64,000 nucleotides of DNA from Yersinia enterocolitica (GTDB lineage: Bacteria; Pseudomonadota; Gammaproteobacteria; Enterobacterales; Enterobacteriaceae), in the NCBI GenBank assembly GCA_002082245.2, contig NBTC02000002.1:3968001-4032000 (forward strand), read 5' to 3'. Each line of letters opens with the position of its first letter. The first letter of the stretch is position 1. Made by a program: the position numbers and the translations under genes. This document shows positions 50,791 through 61,385 of this stretch, one piece after another. Below the pieces are notes generated by a model, which made no database searches, was not told the origin of the DNA, and saw only the letters and a list, made by a program, of their open reading frames with translations.

Positions 50791-51483
50791 TTAACCACCC
50801 ATGCTGCGTGTGCTGGTTTTAGATGATGTCGCGGCACTACGTTGCATAGAAGACTGCTTAGCCACGGACTCACCAAAGCCACCACGAGTGATAGTGTTGG
50901 TTACCGCAGGTTTGGGTGCCATGGCGGTTCTTGGCACGTTCATGGTGCGGCCAGTGGTGGCTGAACCAAAGTTTTTACCTGTCGCATCAACAAACTTGCC
51001 ATTCGCTGGGCTATTTGGCGCTTTCGATGTGAATAGTGGCTGGCTTGCACCACCGCCCATCATCCGGCCCATCATATAACCGGCCATTAATGGCATCCAC
51101 ATACTGCCACTTTGTTGTGGTGCGGCCGCCGTGGTTTCGCCAGAAGATGATGAAGATGTTGGTACCATGCCAGCTTGAGCAGGAGCCTGAGTACACTGAG
51201 ATTCACCAAACTCTGCCACACAGTCTTCGCGGGTCGCATATTTTGGTGCAGTTTTAGCCGCTTCTTGTAATGCCGTGTTGTAAGCGGTGGTACATTCCGC
51301 GCTCTTGGACGGATTCGCCTGAGAGCAATCATCAGCATTTTGATACAAAGAGACGGTTTCATCGGTTTTTTCACAGCCAGCCAGCATAAATACAGCACTG
51401 ACAGCTAAAGCTACGGGCGCAAGACGGTAATTGCGCCAGGATTTACGGAAAGTCTCTTGATTGATGTTTTGAGTCCGTTTCAT
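50791..51483 (-). CDS. ygiB: YgiB, DUF1190 lipoprotein-like envelope protein
   Basis: This 230-residue protein (E. coli 223) has a signal/lipobox-like segment with a cysteine ([14 protein letters not shown] about residue 37), Cys pairs ([12 protein letters not shown]), a Gly/Met-rich hydrophobic patch ([15 protein letters not shown]) and a Ser/Thr-rich tail. It is probably an outer envelope lipoprotein. Co-conserved with tolC and ygiC, it may contribute to TolC function. Confidence 0.9.
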   Translation of the reverse strand: MKRTQNINQETFRKSWRNYRLAPVALAVSAVFMLAGCEKTDETVSLYQNADDCSQANPSKSAECTTAYNTALQEAAKTAPKYATREDCVAEFGESQCTQAPAQAGMVPTSSSSSGETTAAAPQQSGSMWMPLMAGYMMGRMMGGGASQPLFTSKAPNSPANGKFVDATGKNFGSATTGRTMNVPRTAMAPKPAVTNTITRGGFGESVAKQSSMQRSAATSSKTSTRSMGG

Positions 51484-51671
51484 CATTATTTATCTCATTT
51501 CAGGGCTTTTGTGCCCTTTCCCAGTAAGTACGCTCTAGAATAGGGGAAAGATGTACGAAATTAAAGCGTGGGGGCTTGCCAGCGGCAGACTTTACAAAGC
51601 TATACGAAATGCTGCGAGTAGCTTCGCTTTTTTCATTGGCAAAAAGTGCTTGGCAGCGAAGACGTAGGGCA

Positions 51672-51704
51672 TAGAAACCGGGCACAGCCTGATGCTGCAC
51701 CCGG
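51672..51704 (-). terminator. Stem-loop downstream of tolC
   Basis: On the minus strand CCGGGTGCAGC pairs with GCTGTGCCCGG over 11 bp (two wobbles), followed by TTTCTAT. It would attenuate tolC readthrough into ygiB, which starts about 190 bp further on. Confidence 0.55.
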
Positions 51705-51724
51705 AGAGTCCGAGTCCGTAAAAA

Positions 51725-53206
51725 TCAGTTACGGAATGGATTGCCACTACGCGCCGCTGCTGGTGCTGCGGTAGCTGGTTGGCTTACAGAAGTAGCACGC
51801 GGTGCTGATTGAGCACTTTCGCCATCAGCATAAGCATTCTGGTTGGCATTGTCCGGTGCGAGACTGGTGGCTGAAGTTGGCACTGGCTTGTCCAATACGC
51901 CATTCAGTTGCATCAGATCGTCCATATTCAATGTCCCCAACGCGGATTGGATGTTTAACTGATTAATCAGATAGTTATAACGCGCGTCAGCTAATTGCTG
52001 TTTGGATTGATACAAGTTAGTCGTTGCAGTCAATACATCCAGAATAGTACGGGTACCCACCTGGTATCCGGCTTCCATGGCATCTAATGAACTTTGGTTG
52101 GAAATGACCACCTGCTCATAAGCCTTGATACTACTGATGGAGGCTGAAATATTATTGAATGAGGAGCGTACAGTTTGCACCACACTACGGTGCGCACTTT
52201 CTAGCTGTTCACTGGCACCGACGAAATTGTACTGTGCTTGTTTCACCGCAGAATTGGTGGCCCCGCCGCTATACAGTGGCAAACTCAGTTGCACACCAAT
52301 TTGGTTTTGCCCAGCATCATTATTCACTTGCTGGCTGGTTGGTGACCCCCCACTGTAACGTGTATTGGTTACAGAAGATGAGGCGGTCAAATCGACCGTC
52401 GGCATATAACCGGTTTCTGCTGACTTAATTTGCTCACGAGCCAAATCTTGGCTCAAACGGGCAGAAAGCAAGGCAAGGTTACGTTTTTCAGCTTCTTTCA
52501 ATAAGTTAGTAACTGCTTGTGGGCGCTCAGTCTTCAAGCGACTCACATTCAGTGATGCCAATTCAGGATAATAAACACCGGTGATCTGGCGCAGGTTTTC
52601 CAACGCGTTATCCAAATTGTTACGGGCAGTCACTTCTGCTGCTAACACGGTATCGTAGCTGGCACGGGCGTTTTGCACATCGGTAATTGCGACTAAACCT
52701 ACATTAAACCGCTGGGTCGTTTGGTCCAACTGGCGATAGACCGATTGCTTCTGTGCTTCGGTGTAAGACAGGCTATCAATCGCTCTGAGTACGTTGAAAT
52801 AGGCTGTTGCCGTGTTCAGGATCAGTGCCTGTTCGTCGGTCTGGAATGTGACATCCTGAATACCCGCCGCCTTTTCCTGTAAGGTCAGGGCGCGCCATTT
52901 AGACATATCAAAAATAGTTTGAGTCAGTTGCAGGGAGCCTGATGTCGCGTTGCTATCCGGGCTATCGGATGCATCACGGAAACCATTAGTATGGCTGTAA
53001 CCTGCACCCAAACCGAGCTGTGGTAACAGCGGGCTGCGAGCTTGATTAATTTTTTCATATGCAGCATCGCGGTCAGCAGCCGATTTGCGTAAATCCGGGT
53101 TACTATCCCTGGCTTGCTTATAAACTTGCAGCAAGTTCTCTGCCTGGCTCATGGTACTGAAACCAGCCAGACTCAGCCCGATAAGAAGGGGGAGCAGTTT
53201 CTTCAT
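51725..53206 (-). CDS. tolC: TolC, outer membrane efflux channel
   Basis: This 493-residue protein (E. coli 493) has a signal peptide (MKKLLPLLIGLSLAGFSTMS, cleavage after QA) and two outer-membrane efflux protein repeats (about residues 35-230 and 240-440). Its N terminus is ENLLQVYKQARDSNPDL. It forms the trimeric exit duct of AcrAB-type pumps and type I secretion. The Ala/Gln-rich tail ends GNPFRN. Confidence 0.96.
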   Translation of the reverse strand: MKKLLPLLIGLSLAGFSTMSQAENLLQVYKQARDSNPDLRKSAADRDAAYEKINQARSPLLPQLGLGAGYSHTNGFRDASDSPDSNATSGSLQLTQTIFDMSKWRALTLQEKAAGIQDVTFQTDEQALILNTATAYFNVLRAIDSLSYTEAQKQSVYRQLDQTTQRFNVGLVAITDVQNARASYDTVLAAEVTARNNLDNALENLRQITGVYYPELASLNVSRLKTERPQAVTNLLKEAEKRNLALLSARLSQDLAREQIKSAETGYMPTVDLTASSSVTNTRYSGGSPTSQQVNNDAGQNQIGVQLSLPLYSGGATNSAVKQAQYNFVGASEQLESAHRSVVQTVRSSFNNISASISSIKAYEQVVISNQSSLDAMEAGYQVGTRTILDVLTATTNLYQSKQQLADARYNYLINQLNIQSALGTLNMDDLMQLNGVLDKPVPTSATSLAPDNANQNAYADGESAQSAPRATSVSQPATAAPAAARSGNPFRN

Positions 53207-53465
53207 TTGCAGTCCTTGTTGTGCAGCATTTGTGCGGCAATTTTACTATGGTAGCTGTCGATAGACGATATTGTTGCCGATTCTATCAGAGTCTGCCAAT
53301 GGGATAAGGTGGCTGATTGTGCCATCTCGCCTTAATTTACTTAAATCTATCACAAAGCTAAATGAGTATTCAGACAACTCATCTGTATCGAGCTATCTTG
53401 GTCAAATAATCTTTATCAAAATCATTTCTATCGGCTAACTCTATGCCTGCTATTTTAAAATCCTG

Positions 53466-53653
53466 TATACCCGTCATACTGCAAGCTGCATGTGCGTTAG
53501 CTGCTTTCGTTAACCCCAGTCACTTACTTATGTAAGCTTATGGGGGATTATGAGCCTCACCCTACGGGCCAGCGCAGGCGCTGTGCAAAATGGTTTACAA
53601 CCAATTTGTCGCTCAATTGCCGCCTTCCTGCAACTCTAATTATTTAGGGTATA
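53466..53653. repeat. ERIC element with an insertion of about 70 bp
   Basis: ERIC ends TATACCCGTCATACT and TTATTTAGGGTATA enclose the normal core (CACTTACTTATGTAAGC). About 65 bp of extra sequence (about 53549-53613) contains CCTACGGGCC and GGTTTACAACC. It occupies the middle of the 515-bp gap between tolC and nudF; the remainder holds their two divergent promoters. Confidence 0.9.
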
Positions 53654-53721
53654 GCCTGTGTAGTTTGGCTGTCATCAAAAATCACAATTAAGCTTGGATA
53701 CTTAAGTAAGGAGAACAGTTA

Positions 53722-54354
53722 ATGACGTCAGTACAATCTTCACCGGTGACCTTTGACAAGAATGATGTGGAAATTATTGCACGTGAAACACTTTACAGTG
53801 GTTTTTTTTCACTGAATTTATACCGATTCCGCCACCGCCTGTTTAACGGTGAAATGAGTGGTGAAGTTAAGCGTGAAATTTTCGAGCGTGGCCATGCTGC
53901 GGTGTTGTTACCCTATGATCCGGTGCGTGATGAAGTGGTATTGGTTGAGCAATTACGGATTGCCGCCATTGACAGTAGCCCGTCACCTTGGTTATTAGAA
54001 ATGGTAGCCGGAATGATTGAAGAGGGTGAAACCGTTGAGGCGGTCGCCCGTCGCGAGGCGCAGGAGGAAGCCGGAATTGACATTGGCCGCTGTAAGCCGG
54101 TGCTCAGCTATTTAGCCAGCCCCGGGGGCACCAGCGAACGTTTGTCTATTATGGTGGGCGAAGTTGATGCGACAACGGCGAAGGGCATTCATGGCTTGGC
54201 CGACGAAAATGAAGATATTCGAGTGCATGTTGTTAGTCGTGAACAAGCTTGTCGTTGGGTTGAAGAAGGTGCTATTGATAACGCAGCCTCAATCATTGCA
54301 TTACAATGGTTGGCGTTGCACCATCAATCGCTGAGAGCAGAATGGCAGTCATAA
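53722..54354 (+). CDS. nudF: NudF, ADP-ribose pyrophosphatase
   Basis: This 210-residue Nudix protein (E. coli 209) has the Nudix box around residues 94-116 (GMIEEGET...RREAQEEAGI) and an N-terminal beta domain. It hydrolyses ADP-ribose to AMP and ribose-5-phosphate. It is the first gene of nudF-yqiB-cpdA-yqiA-parE; an AAGGAG site precedes the start. Confidence 0.95.
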   Translation: MTSVQSSPVTFDKNDVEIIARETLYSGFFSLNLYRFRHRLFNGEMSGEVKREIFERGHAAVLLPYDPVRDEVVLVEQLRIAAIDSSPSPWLLEMVAGMIEEGETVEAVARREAQEEAGIDIGRCKPVLSYLASPGGTSERLSIMVGEVDATTAKGIHGLADENEDIRVHVVSREQACRWVEEGAIDNAASIIALQWLALHHQSLRAEWQS

Positions 54355-54366
54355 AGAGAAAAAATA

Positions 54367-54792
54367 ATGAGTAAGCGCTATACACCTGATTTCCCTGAGA
54401 TGATGCGGATATGTGAAACTAACTTCGCACAATTGCGTCGTTTGATACCTCGCGTCGATGAAGTGGGCGAAAACGTGGCTTATCAGGTTAATGGTGGCAG
54501 TTATAGGCTGACAATTATTGAGTCAACCCGCTACACTTCGGTAGTAGAGATTGTGCAAACCGAGCCTGCGGTGAGTCACTGGAGCCTGCCATCGATGGTG
54601 GTGCGGCTTTATCATGATGCACAGGTCGCGGAAGTGTGTGCCAGTCAGCAGATCTACCGCTTCAAAGCAAGTTATGATTATCCGAATAAAAAGTTGCATC
54701 AGCGGGACGAAAAGCATCAAATTAACCAGTTTCTTGCTGACTGGTTGCGCTATTGTTTGGCGCATGGAGCGGTGGCAGTTCCGGTTTGTTAG
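54367..54792 (+). CDS. yqiB: YqiB, DUF1249 protein
   Basis: This 141-residue protein (E. coli 140) begins [20 protein letters not shown] and contains [12 protein letters not shown] and [19 protein letters not shown]. It is a family of unknown function conserved between nudF and cpdA. It is 12 bp after nudF. Confidence 0.92.
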   Translation: MSKRYTPDFPEMMRICETNFAQLRRLIPRVDEVGENVAYQVNGGSYRLTIIESTRYTSVVEIVQTEPAVSHWSLPSMVVRLYHDAQVAEVCASQQIYRFKASYDYPNKKLHQRDEKHQINQFLADWLRYCLAHGAVAVPVC

Positions 54793-54872
54793 ACAGACTT
54801 ATAACCTTGCCTACAGAGAGTGAAGAATCGTGATAATTCTGGTTGGGAAGGGTGCAAAAACAAGGACACCAT

Positions 54873-55700
54873 TTGGAAAGCCTGTTTAAACTGCCTATGG
54901 CGAGTGGGGCCAAAGTCAGAATTTTACAAATAACAGATACCCACCTCTTCGCAGGTGAACATGAGACCTTGCTGGGTGTGAATACGTCCCGCAGTTATCG
55001 CGCTGTGTTGGATGCGATTATTGCTGAGCAACATCCATTTGATCTGATTGTTGCAACCGGTGATTTGGCGCAGGACCATTCGGTTGCTGCCTATCAAAAT
55101 TTTGCGAAGGGTATTTCCCGTTTGCCGGCGCCTTGCGTATGGCTACCCGGTAATCACGATTTTCAACCGGCGATGGTAGATGCACTGGCGGATTCAGGCA
55201 TTGCGCCTTCGAAGCAGGTTCTGGTTGGTGATAACTGGCAAATTCTGTTATTGGACAGTCAGGTATTCGGTGTTCCTTATGGTGAACTGAGCGATTATCA
55301 GTTGGAGTGGATGGAGCGTTGTCTGGTGGCTTACCCAGAACGCTATACGCTGATTTTATTGCATCATCACCCAATGCCATCCGGCTGCACTTGGCTTGAC
55401 CAACACAGTCTGCGTAATGCGCATATGTTGGCGGCAGTGCTGGTTCGTTATCCGCGTGTTACCACCTTATTGTGTGGCCATATCCATCAAGATTTGGATC
55501 TCGATTGGTATGGTAAACGGCTGCTGGCCAGCCCTTCTACTTGTGTGCAGTTCAAACCGCACTGTACTAATTTTACGCTTGATACTGTGGCCCCGGGATG
55601 GCGCTACCTCGACTTACTGCCTGATGGAATACTTGAAACTGAGGTTCGTCGGTTAGCCAGTGATGAGTTCTGCCCGGACATGGACTCGGATGGTTATTGA
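54873..55700 (+). CDS. cpdA: CpdA, 3',5'-cyclic AMP phosphodiesterase
   Basis: This 275-residue protein (same length as E. coli) is a class III metallophosphoesterase with the metal motifs DTH (ITDTHLF), GDLAQD, GNHD and CGHIHQ. It lowers cAMP and so tunes CRP activity. The start is most likely TTG at 54873, which aligns with the E. coli MESLLTLP start and is preceded by AAGGA; a longer ATG frame from 54843 has no match. It overlaps yqiA by one base. Confidence 0.95.
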   Translation: MESLFKLPMASGAKVRILQITDTHLFAGEHETLLGVNTSRSYRAVLDAIIAEQHPFDLIVATGDLAQDHSVAAYQNFAKGISRLPAPCVWLPGNHDFQPAMVDALADSGIAPSKQVLVGDNWQILLLDSQVFGVPYGELSDYQLEWMERCLVAYPERYTLILLHHHPMPSGCTWLDQHSLRNAHMLAAVLVRYPRVTTLLCGHIHQDLDLDWYGKRLLASPSTCVQFKPHCTNFTLDTVAPGWRYLDLLPDGILETEVRRLASDEFCPDMDSDGY

Positions 55701-56281
55701 TGAGTACGCTTCTTTATATTTACGGCTTTAATAGCTCCCCCAGTTCGCTCAAAGCAACCACCTTTAAAAGTTGGTTGCAGCAGCACCATCCTCATATTGA
55801 GATGCTGACACCGCAATTACCGCCGTATCCGGCACAAGCAGCAGAAATGTTGGAAAACATTGTGATGGATAAAGCGGGGCAATCTATTGGTATTGTTGGT
55901 TCTTCCTTGGGCGGCTATTTTGCTACCTGGCTTTCCCAGCGTTTCAGCATTCCTGCGGTGGTTGTTAACCCGGCAGTGCGGCCTTTTGAGCTGCTCAGTG
56001 ATTATCTGGGCGAGAATGAGAACCCCTACACAGGTCAACAATATGTGTTAGAGTCTCGACATATTTACGACCTGAAGGTCATGCAAATTGAAAAGTTGGA
56101 ATCCCCAGATTTACTCTGGTTATTGCAACAAACCGGGGATGAGATCCTCGATTACCGTCAAGCGGTTGCTTATTACACCCCTTGCCGGCAAACAGTAGAA
56201 TCAGGTGGAAATCATGCCTTTGTTGGCTTTGATCACTATTTCTCCCCGATTGTAACTTTTTTAGGGCTAGCGACTGCCTGA
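55700..56281 (+). CDS. yqiA: YqiA, esterase (alpha/beta hydrolase)
   Basis: This 193-residue protein (E. coli 193) begins [19 protein letters not shown]. It has the nucleophile elbow GSSLGG (S about residue 72) and the late catalytic histidine in [13 protein letters not shown]. coli YqiA hydrolyses palmitoyl-CoA and other esters in vitro. The start overlaps the cpdA stop (TGATG), a sign of translational coupling. Confidence 0.93.
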   Translation: MSTLLYIYGFNSSPSSLKATTFKSWLQQHHPHIEMLTPQLPPYPAQAAEMLENIVMDKAGQSIGIVGSSLGGYFATWLSQRFSIPAVVVNPAVRPFELLSDYLGENENPYTGQQYVLESRHIYDLKVMQIEKLESPDLLWLLQQTGDEILDYRQAVAYYTPCRQTVESGGNHAFVGFDHYFSPIVTFLGLATA

Positions 56282-56315
56282 TAACAGGCCGTATATGTGC
56301 CACCGATACAGTAGG

Positions 56316-56365
56316 TTTGGTATTACTACAATTTTGGTATTACTACCGTTGGGTATCGTTACTAC
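56316..56365 (+). repeat. Three spaced copies of a GGTATTACTAC motif upstream of parE
   Basis: TTTGGTATTACTAC occurs at 56316-56329 and 56333-56346, a 17-bp period. A third, diverged copy (TTGGGTATCGTTACTAC, 56349-56365) follows. It lies 85-135 bp before parE. It may be a protein-binding array or a slippage duplication. Confidence 0.7.
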
Positions 56366-56442
56366 AGTGGGTATTGCACTGGGGCCGAGATGGCCCACCA
56401 GGCATGTCACCGCCAGCCTTCCAACCATTAGCCGAATATTAA

Positions 56443-58344
<1,902 letters not shown>

Positions 58345-58364
58345 TCGATGGCAGGGTTTAATAG

Positions 58365-59276
58365 ATGAAAGTGACGTTAGAAGAGTTGCAGGCATTTACC
58401 TCGGTAGTTGACTGCGGCTCGATTACCGCGGCGGCAGAGCAACGTAGCCAGACCACATCGGGTATCAGCCGTGCATTGAGCCGATTGGAGCAAAAGCTAG
58501 CGACCACTTTGCTACGCCGCACCACCCGTCGGTTGGAATTGACCGAAGAGGGCGAGCTGTTTCTCAGCCATGCACGCCAGATTCTTGGCGCGGTGGATGA
58601 TGCTGAGGAACAGATTGCTCTGCGGCGGTTGAAGCCTGCTGGTCGGTTGCGAGTGAATGCAGCAGCCCCCTTTATGCAGCACGTTATCGTGCCGATGATC
58701 AGCGGCTTTCGCGCCTTATATCCGCAAATCATTCTTGAACTGAATACCGACGATCTTAATATCGATCTGTTAGAGCAACGTACTGATATCGCGATCCGCA
58801 TTGGTGCTTTGCGCGACTCCACTATTCATGCACGTTTGCTGGGTGCCAGCCGGGTGCGTATTCTTGCCAGCCCCGACTATCTGCAATGTCACGGTACCCC
58901 GCACACTATTGATGACCTCGCAAATCACAGTCTGCTCGGTTTCACTCAGCCTGAATTCCTTAATCAATGGTCGCTACCTCATTTGCCAGGCGGGCATTCG
59001 TCGATTATCCCGAATTTAGCGGCTTCCAGCGGCGAAACGCTACGTTTATTGGCTTTACAGGGTGAAGGGATCGTCGAACTCTCTGATTTTATGACGCGTA
59101 AAGATCAACTGGCGGGGCATTTGGTTGAAGTTATGGCGGATCAAACTCTGGAAACCTGGCAACCGATCAATGCGGTGTATTATCGCAATACACAACTTGC
59201 CGCGCGGATTACCTGTTTTCTCGATTATGTGAGTGAGCAGATTCAGTTGCAGGGGAGCCATTGGCTCAGATATTAG
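58365..59276 (+). CDS. LysR-type transcriptional regulator
   Basis: This 303-residue protein has an N-terminal winged HTH (LEELQAFTSVVDCGSITAAA ... SGISRALSRLEQKLATTLLRRTTRRLELTEEG) and a C-terminal PBP-type effector domain (about residues 90-300). It is in the DmlR/CrgA-type subgroup; I cannot identify the target. It is 20 bp after parE but absent from this place in E. coli. It is convergent with ygiN. Its stop lies in a duplicated ERIC-arm segment. Confidence 0.88.
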   Translation: MKVTLEELQAFTSVVDCGSITAAAEQRSQTTSGISRALSRLEQKLATTLLRRTTRRLELTEEGELFLSHARQILGAVDDAEEQIALRRLKPAGRLRVNAAAPFMQHVIVPMISGFRALYPQIILELNTDDLNIDLLEQRTDIAIRIGALRDSTIHARLLGASRVRILASPDYLQCHGTPHTIDDLANHSLLGFTQPEFLNQWSLPHLPGGHSSIIPNLAASSGETLRLLALQGEGIVELSDFMTRKDQLAGHLVEVMADQTLETWQPINAVYYRNTQLAARITCFLDYVSEQIQLQGSHWLRY

Positions 59277-59420
59277 CGGCTAACACCGCTGCAACTTCAA
59301 GCCAGAAGGGTATTAGCCAAAGTAATTGGAGTTGCAGCAAGGCAGCAAACGAATGAATCTCAAGTAAGTGATTCGGGTGAGTGAGAGCGGCTAACACCGC
59401 TGCAGCTTCAAGTAAGAAGG
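59275..59420. repeat. ERIC-like element flanked by a duplicated arm
   Basis: A reversed ERIC (about 59308-59420: GGGTATTAGCCAAAGTAATT... core TCAAGTAAGTGATTCGGGTG) has an extra copy of its end arm (AGCGGCTAACACCGCTGCA). That arm occurs both at about 59273-59291 and at about 59386-59404. The first copy overlaps the lysR stop codon. Confidence 0.8.
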
Positions 59421-59720
59421 CTAAGATAAAATGTGAATGTTCACATCCAACACATCATCCTTAATCACTTCACGGTGTTGATGCATATGCTCCATCTGCA
59501 AATGTAACTCCAGATGATGCACACTTTGCCACTTCTCCAGCATGAAAATAGAGTCCGGCGAGTTCTTTTGCCAGTCAAGCTGGGTGGGAACGTCAACCAT
59601 CGGCACATAACCGCCACAACCTTCCTCGGCCAGTACCGCCGGAATAAGCTTCTCAATTGCCTGTAATACTGCCTGACGGCGCCCTGGTTTGACTTTGATT
59701 TCTGCAAAAACGGTAATCAT
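59421..59720 (-). CDS. ygiN: YgiN, quinol monooxygenase (ABM family)
   Basis: This 99-residue protein (E. coli 104) has an ABM ferredoxin-like fold with MITVFAEIKVKPGRRQAV, EEGCGGYVPMVD, and the His-rich helix VHHLELHLQMEHMHQHRE. YgiN oxidises menadiol with O2 and pairs with MdaB in quinone redox cycling. It is 29 bp after mdaB. Confidence 0.9.
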   Translation of the reverse strand: MITVFAEIKVKPGRRQAVLQAIEKLIPAVLAEEGCGGYVPMVDVPTQLDWQKNSPDSIFMLEKWQSVHHLELHLQMEHMHQHREVIKDDVLDVNIHILS

Positions 59721-59749
59721 TACTGCCTCTATTTATCTCTGATAGGAAA

Positions 59750-60343
59750 TCAAACGGCCTGATAGTTAAAGTTTTCGGCTAAATGCTGACGGTAACGGCT
59801 GATGTCACCTTCAATGTCTGGTTGTTTAATCACATCATTACACATAAATGTTGGCAGAGGTTCCATTCCAAGGAATTGGTTCGCTTTATGGAAATGCAGA
59901 TAAACACCGTCAACGCCCACCCCATGGAAGAACTGTTTCGGGTCATTGAACGCTGCAAGTGGTGCGTTCCAGGTGACTGACAGCATGTAGGTTTTACCCT
60001 GAATCAAACCGCCAGAACCATAACCTTTAGTGGCATCAGAACGGGTACGGCCATCACTGGCATACAGTTTGCCGTGACCTGCGGTAAAGACGTCATCAAT
60101 ATATTTTTTCAGAATCCACGGTTCACCCATCCACCAACCGGGCATTTGATAAATAACGGTATCGGCCCACAGATATTTTTCAATTTCACTTTCAATATCA
60201 TAGCCTTCATCAACCGTGGTGATTTTCACCTGATGGCCGTTTTCACGTAGAAAGTCGGCAGCGACATTCGTGAGCGTGAGGTTAAGCGCCCCTTTGGAGT
60301 GCGCAAACGCTTTCATGGCGTTAATAATTAATACATTACTCAT
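59750..60343 (-). CDS. mdaB: MdaB, NADPH-quinone reductase
   Basis: This 197-residue flavodoxin-like protein (E. coli 193) has MSNVLIINAMKAFAHSKGAL, IYQMPGWWMGEPWILKKYID and FFHGVGVDGVYLHFHKANQF. It reduces quinones by two electrons using FAD. It forms an operon with ygiN, as in E. coli. A divergent regulatory system begins 334 bp upstream. Confidence 0.94.
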   Translation of the reverse strand: MSNVLIINAMKAFAHSKGALNLTLTNVAADFLRENGHQVKITTVDEGYDIESEIEKYLWADTVIYQMPGWWMGEPWILKKYIDDVFTAGHGKLYASDGRTRSDATKGYGSGGLIQGKTYMLSVTWNAPLAAFNDPKQFFHGVGVDGVYLHFHKANQFLGMEPLPTFMCNDVIKQPDIEGDISRYRQHLAENFNYQAV

Positions 60344-60677
60344 TGATATAATCCTTGTGAAACGGGGGGCTAATAACCCAAAACAGCGGCCTACCCGGAA
60401 TGCTGAGTATGCTAATGGTTTTTACGCGAGAGAAAAATGGACAATAATGCACAACACTATTGCTAAATAAGCAACAAAGCCCTCTATTTAAACCTTTTAA
60501 GCTGTAAATGTGCGAAGCTCCCCGCATTGGATTTCATATGACAGAAACAGCAGAACAACAGTTTTGAGGCAGCTCTCAGAACGAAGTTAATACCTGGTAG
60601 CATATAGCTGCGTACCAAGTTATAGCGGTACACTGCTTGTCTTTTAGCGACACTCGTTTACTCAGGTCAGCGCCATT
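60344..60677. other. Divergent region between mdaB and the two-component system
   Basis: This region of about 330 bp should contain the promoters of mdaB and of the response regulator gene. No ERIC copy was seen. A minor direct-repeat content (TAGCGG, AGCTGCG) is unremarkable. Confidence 0.4.
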
Positions 60678-61385
60678 ATGTCCCCTCATACTTTGCTCGT
60701 GATTGATGATGATGAAGAGATCCGCAGCTTGCTGACGGAATACTTCACTAAAGCGAATTTTCGTGTGCTTTCGCTACCTGATGGCGAACATTTGCTGACA
60801 ACATTGAAGCAGGAGTCCGTGGATTTAGTCATTTTGGATGTCATGTTGCCTGGTGATGACGGCTTCACCCTTTGCCGCAAAGCACGGCAAGTATCGGCAG
60901 TGCCGATCATCATGTTGACGGCGGCATCTGATGAAAGTGACAAAGTGATTGGGTTAGAGCTAGGCGCAGATGATTATCTGGCTAAACCGTTCAGTGCCCG
61001 CGAGTTGCTGGCGCGAGTTAAGGCGTTATTACGCCGTAATCAAATTGTGCAAAGCCCCGGCACTGAGGCACGATTTTTGTGTTTTAACGGCTGGAAACTG
61101 GATTTAGTCCGGCGGGAGCTTATTGATCCGCAAAAGCAGAGTGAGCCGTTGTCGGGGATTGAATTTACGTTGCTCTCGTTATTTTTACGTCATCCCAATC
61201 AGATCCTCGACCGGGATCAAATCTCTGAGATAACCCGCCGACGGGAAAATAACCCTTTGGAGCGGGGGATTGATGTGCAAATCAGCCGCTTACGTCAGCG
61301 TCTACAAGATAGCCAGCGCTTACTACTGCGTACCCTGCGTAATCAGGGTTACATGCTGTGTTGTGATGTTACCCGTGAATATTGA
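60678..61385 (+). CDS. OmpR-family response regulator
   Basis: This 235-residue protein has a receiver domain (acidic pocket DDDEE near residue 10, phospho-acceptor D54 in VILDVMLPG, invariant K near 103 in LAKPFSARELL) and a C-terminal winged helix (about 140-230; GIEFTLLSLFLRHPNQILDR). It is not QseB, which occupies this position in E. coli: the sequence differs throughout. With the overlapping kinase and a sugar-binding protein gene downstream it resembles GltR/GtrS-type sugar sensors of pseudomonads; this is inference. Confidence 0.9.
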   Translation: MSPHTLLVIDDDEEIRSLLTEYFTKANFRVLSLPDGEHLLTTLKQESVDLVILDVMLPGDDGFTLCRKARQVSAVPIIMLTAASDESDKVIGLELGADDYLAKPFSARELLARVKALLRRNQIVQSPGTEARFLCFNGWKLDLVRRELIDPQKQSEPLSGIEFTLLSLFLRHPNQILDRDQISEITRRRENNPLERGIDVQISRLRQRLQDSQRLLLRTLRNQGYMLCCDVTREY

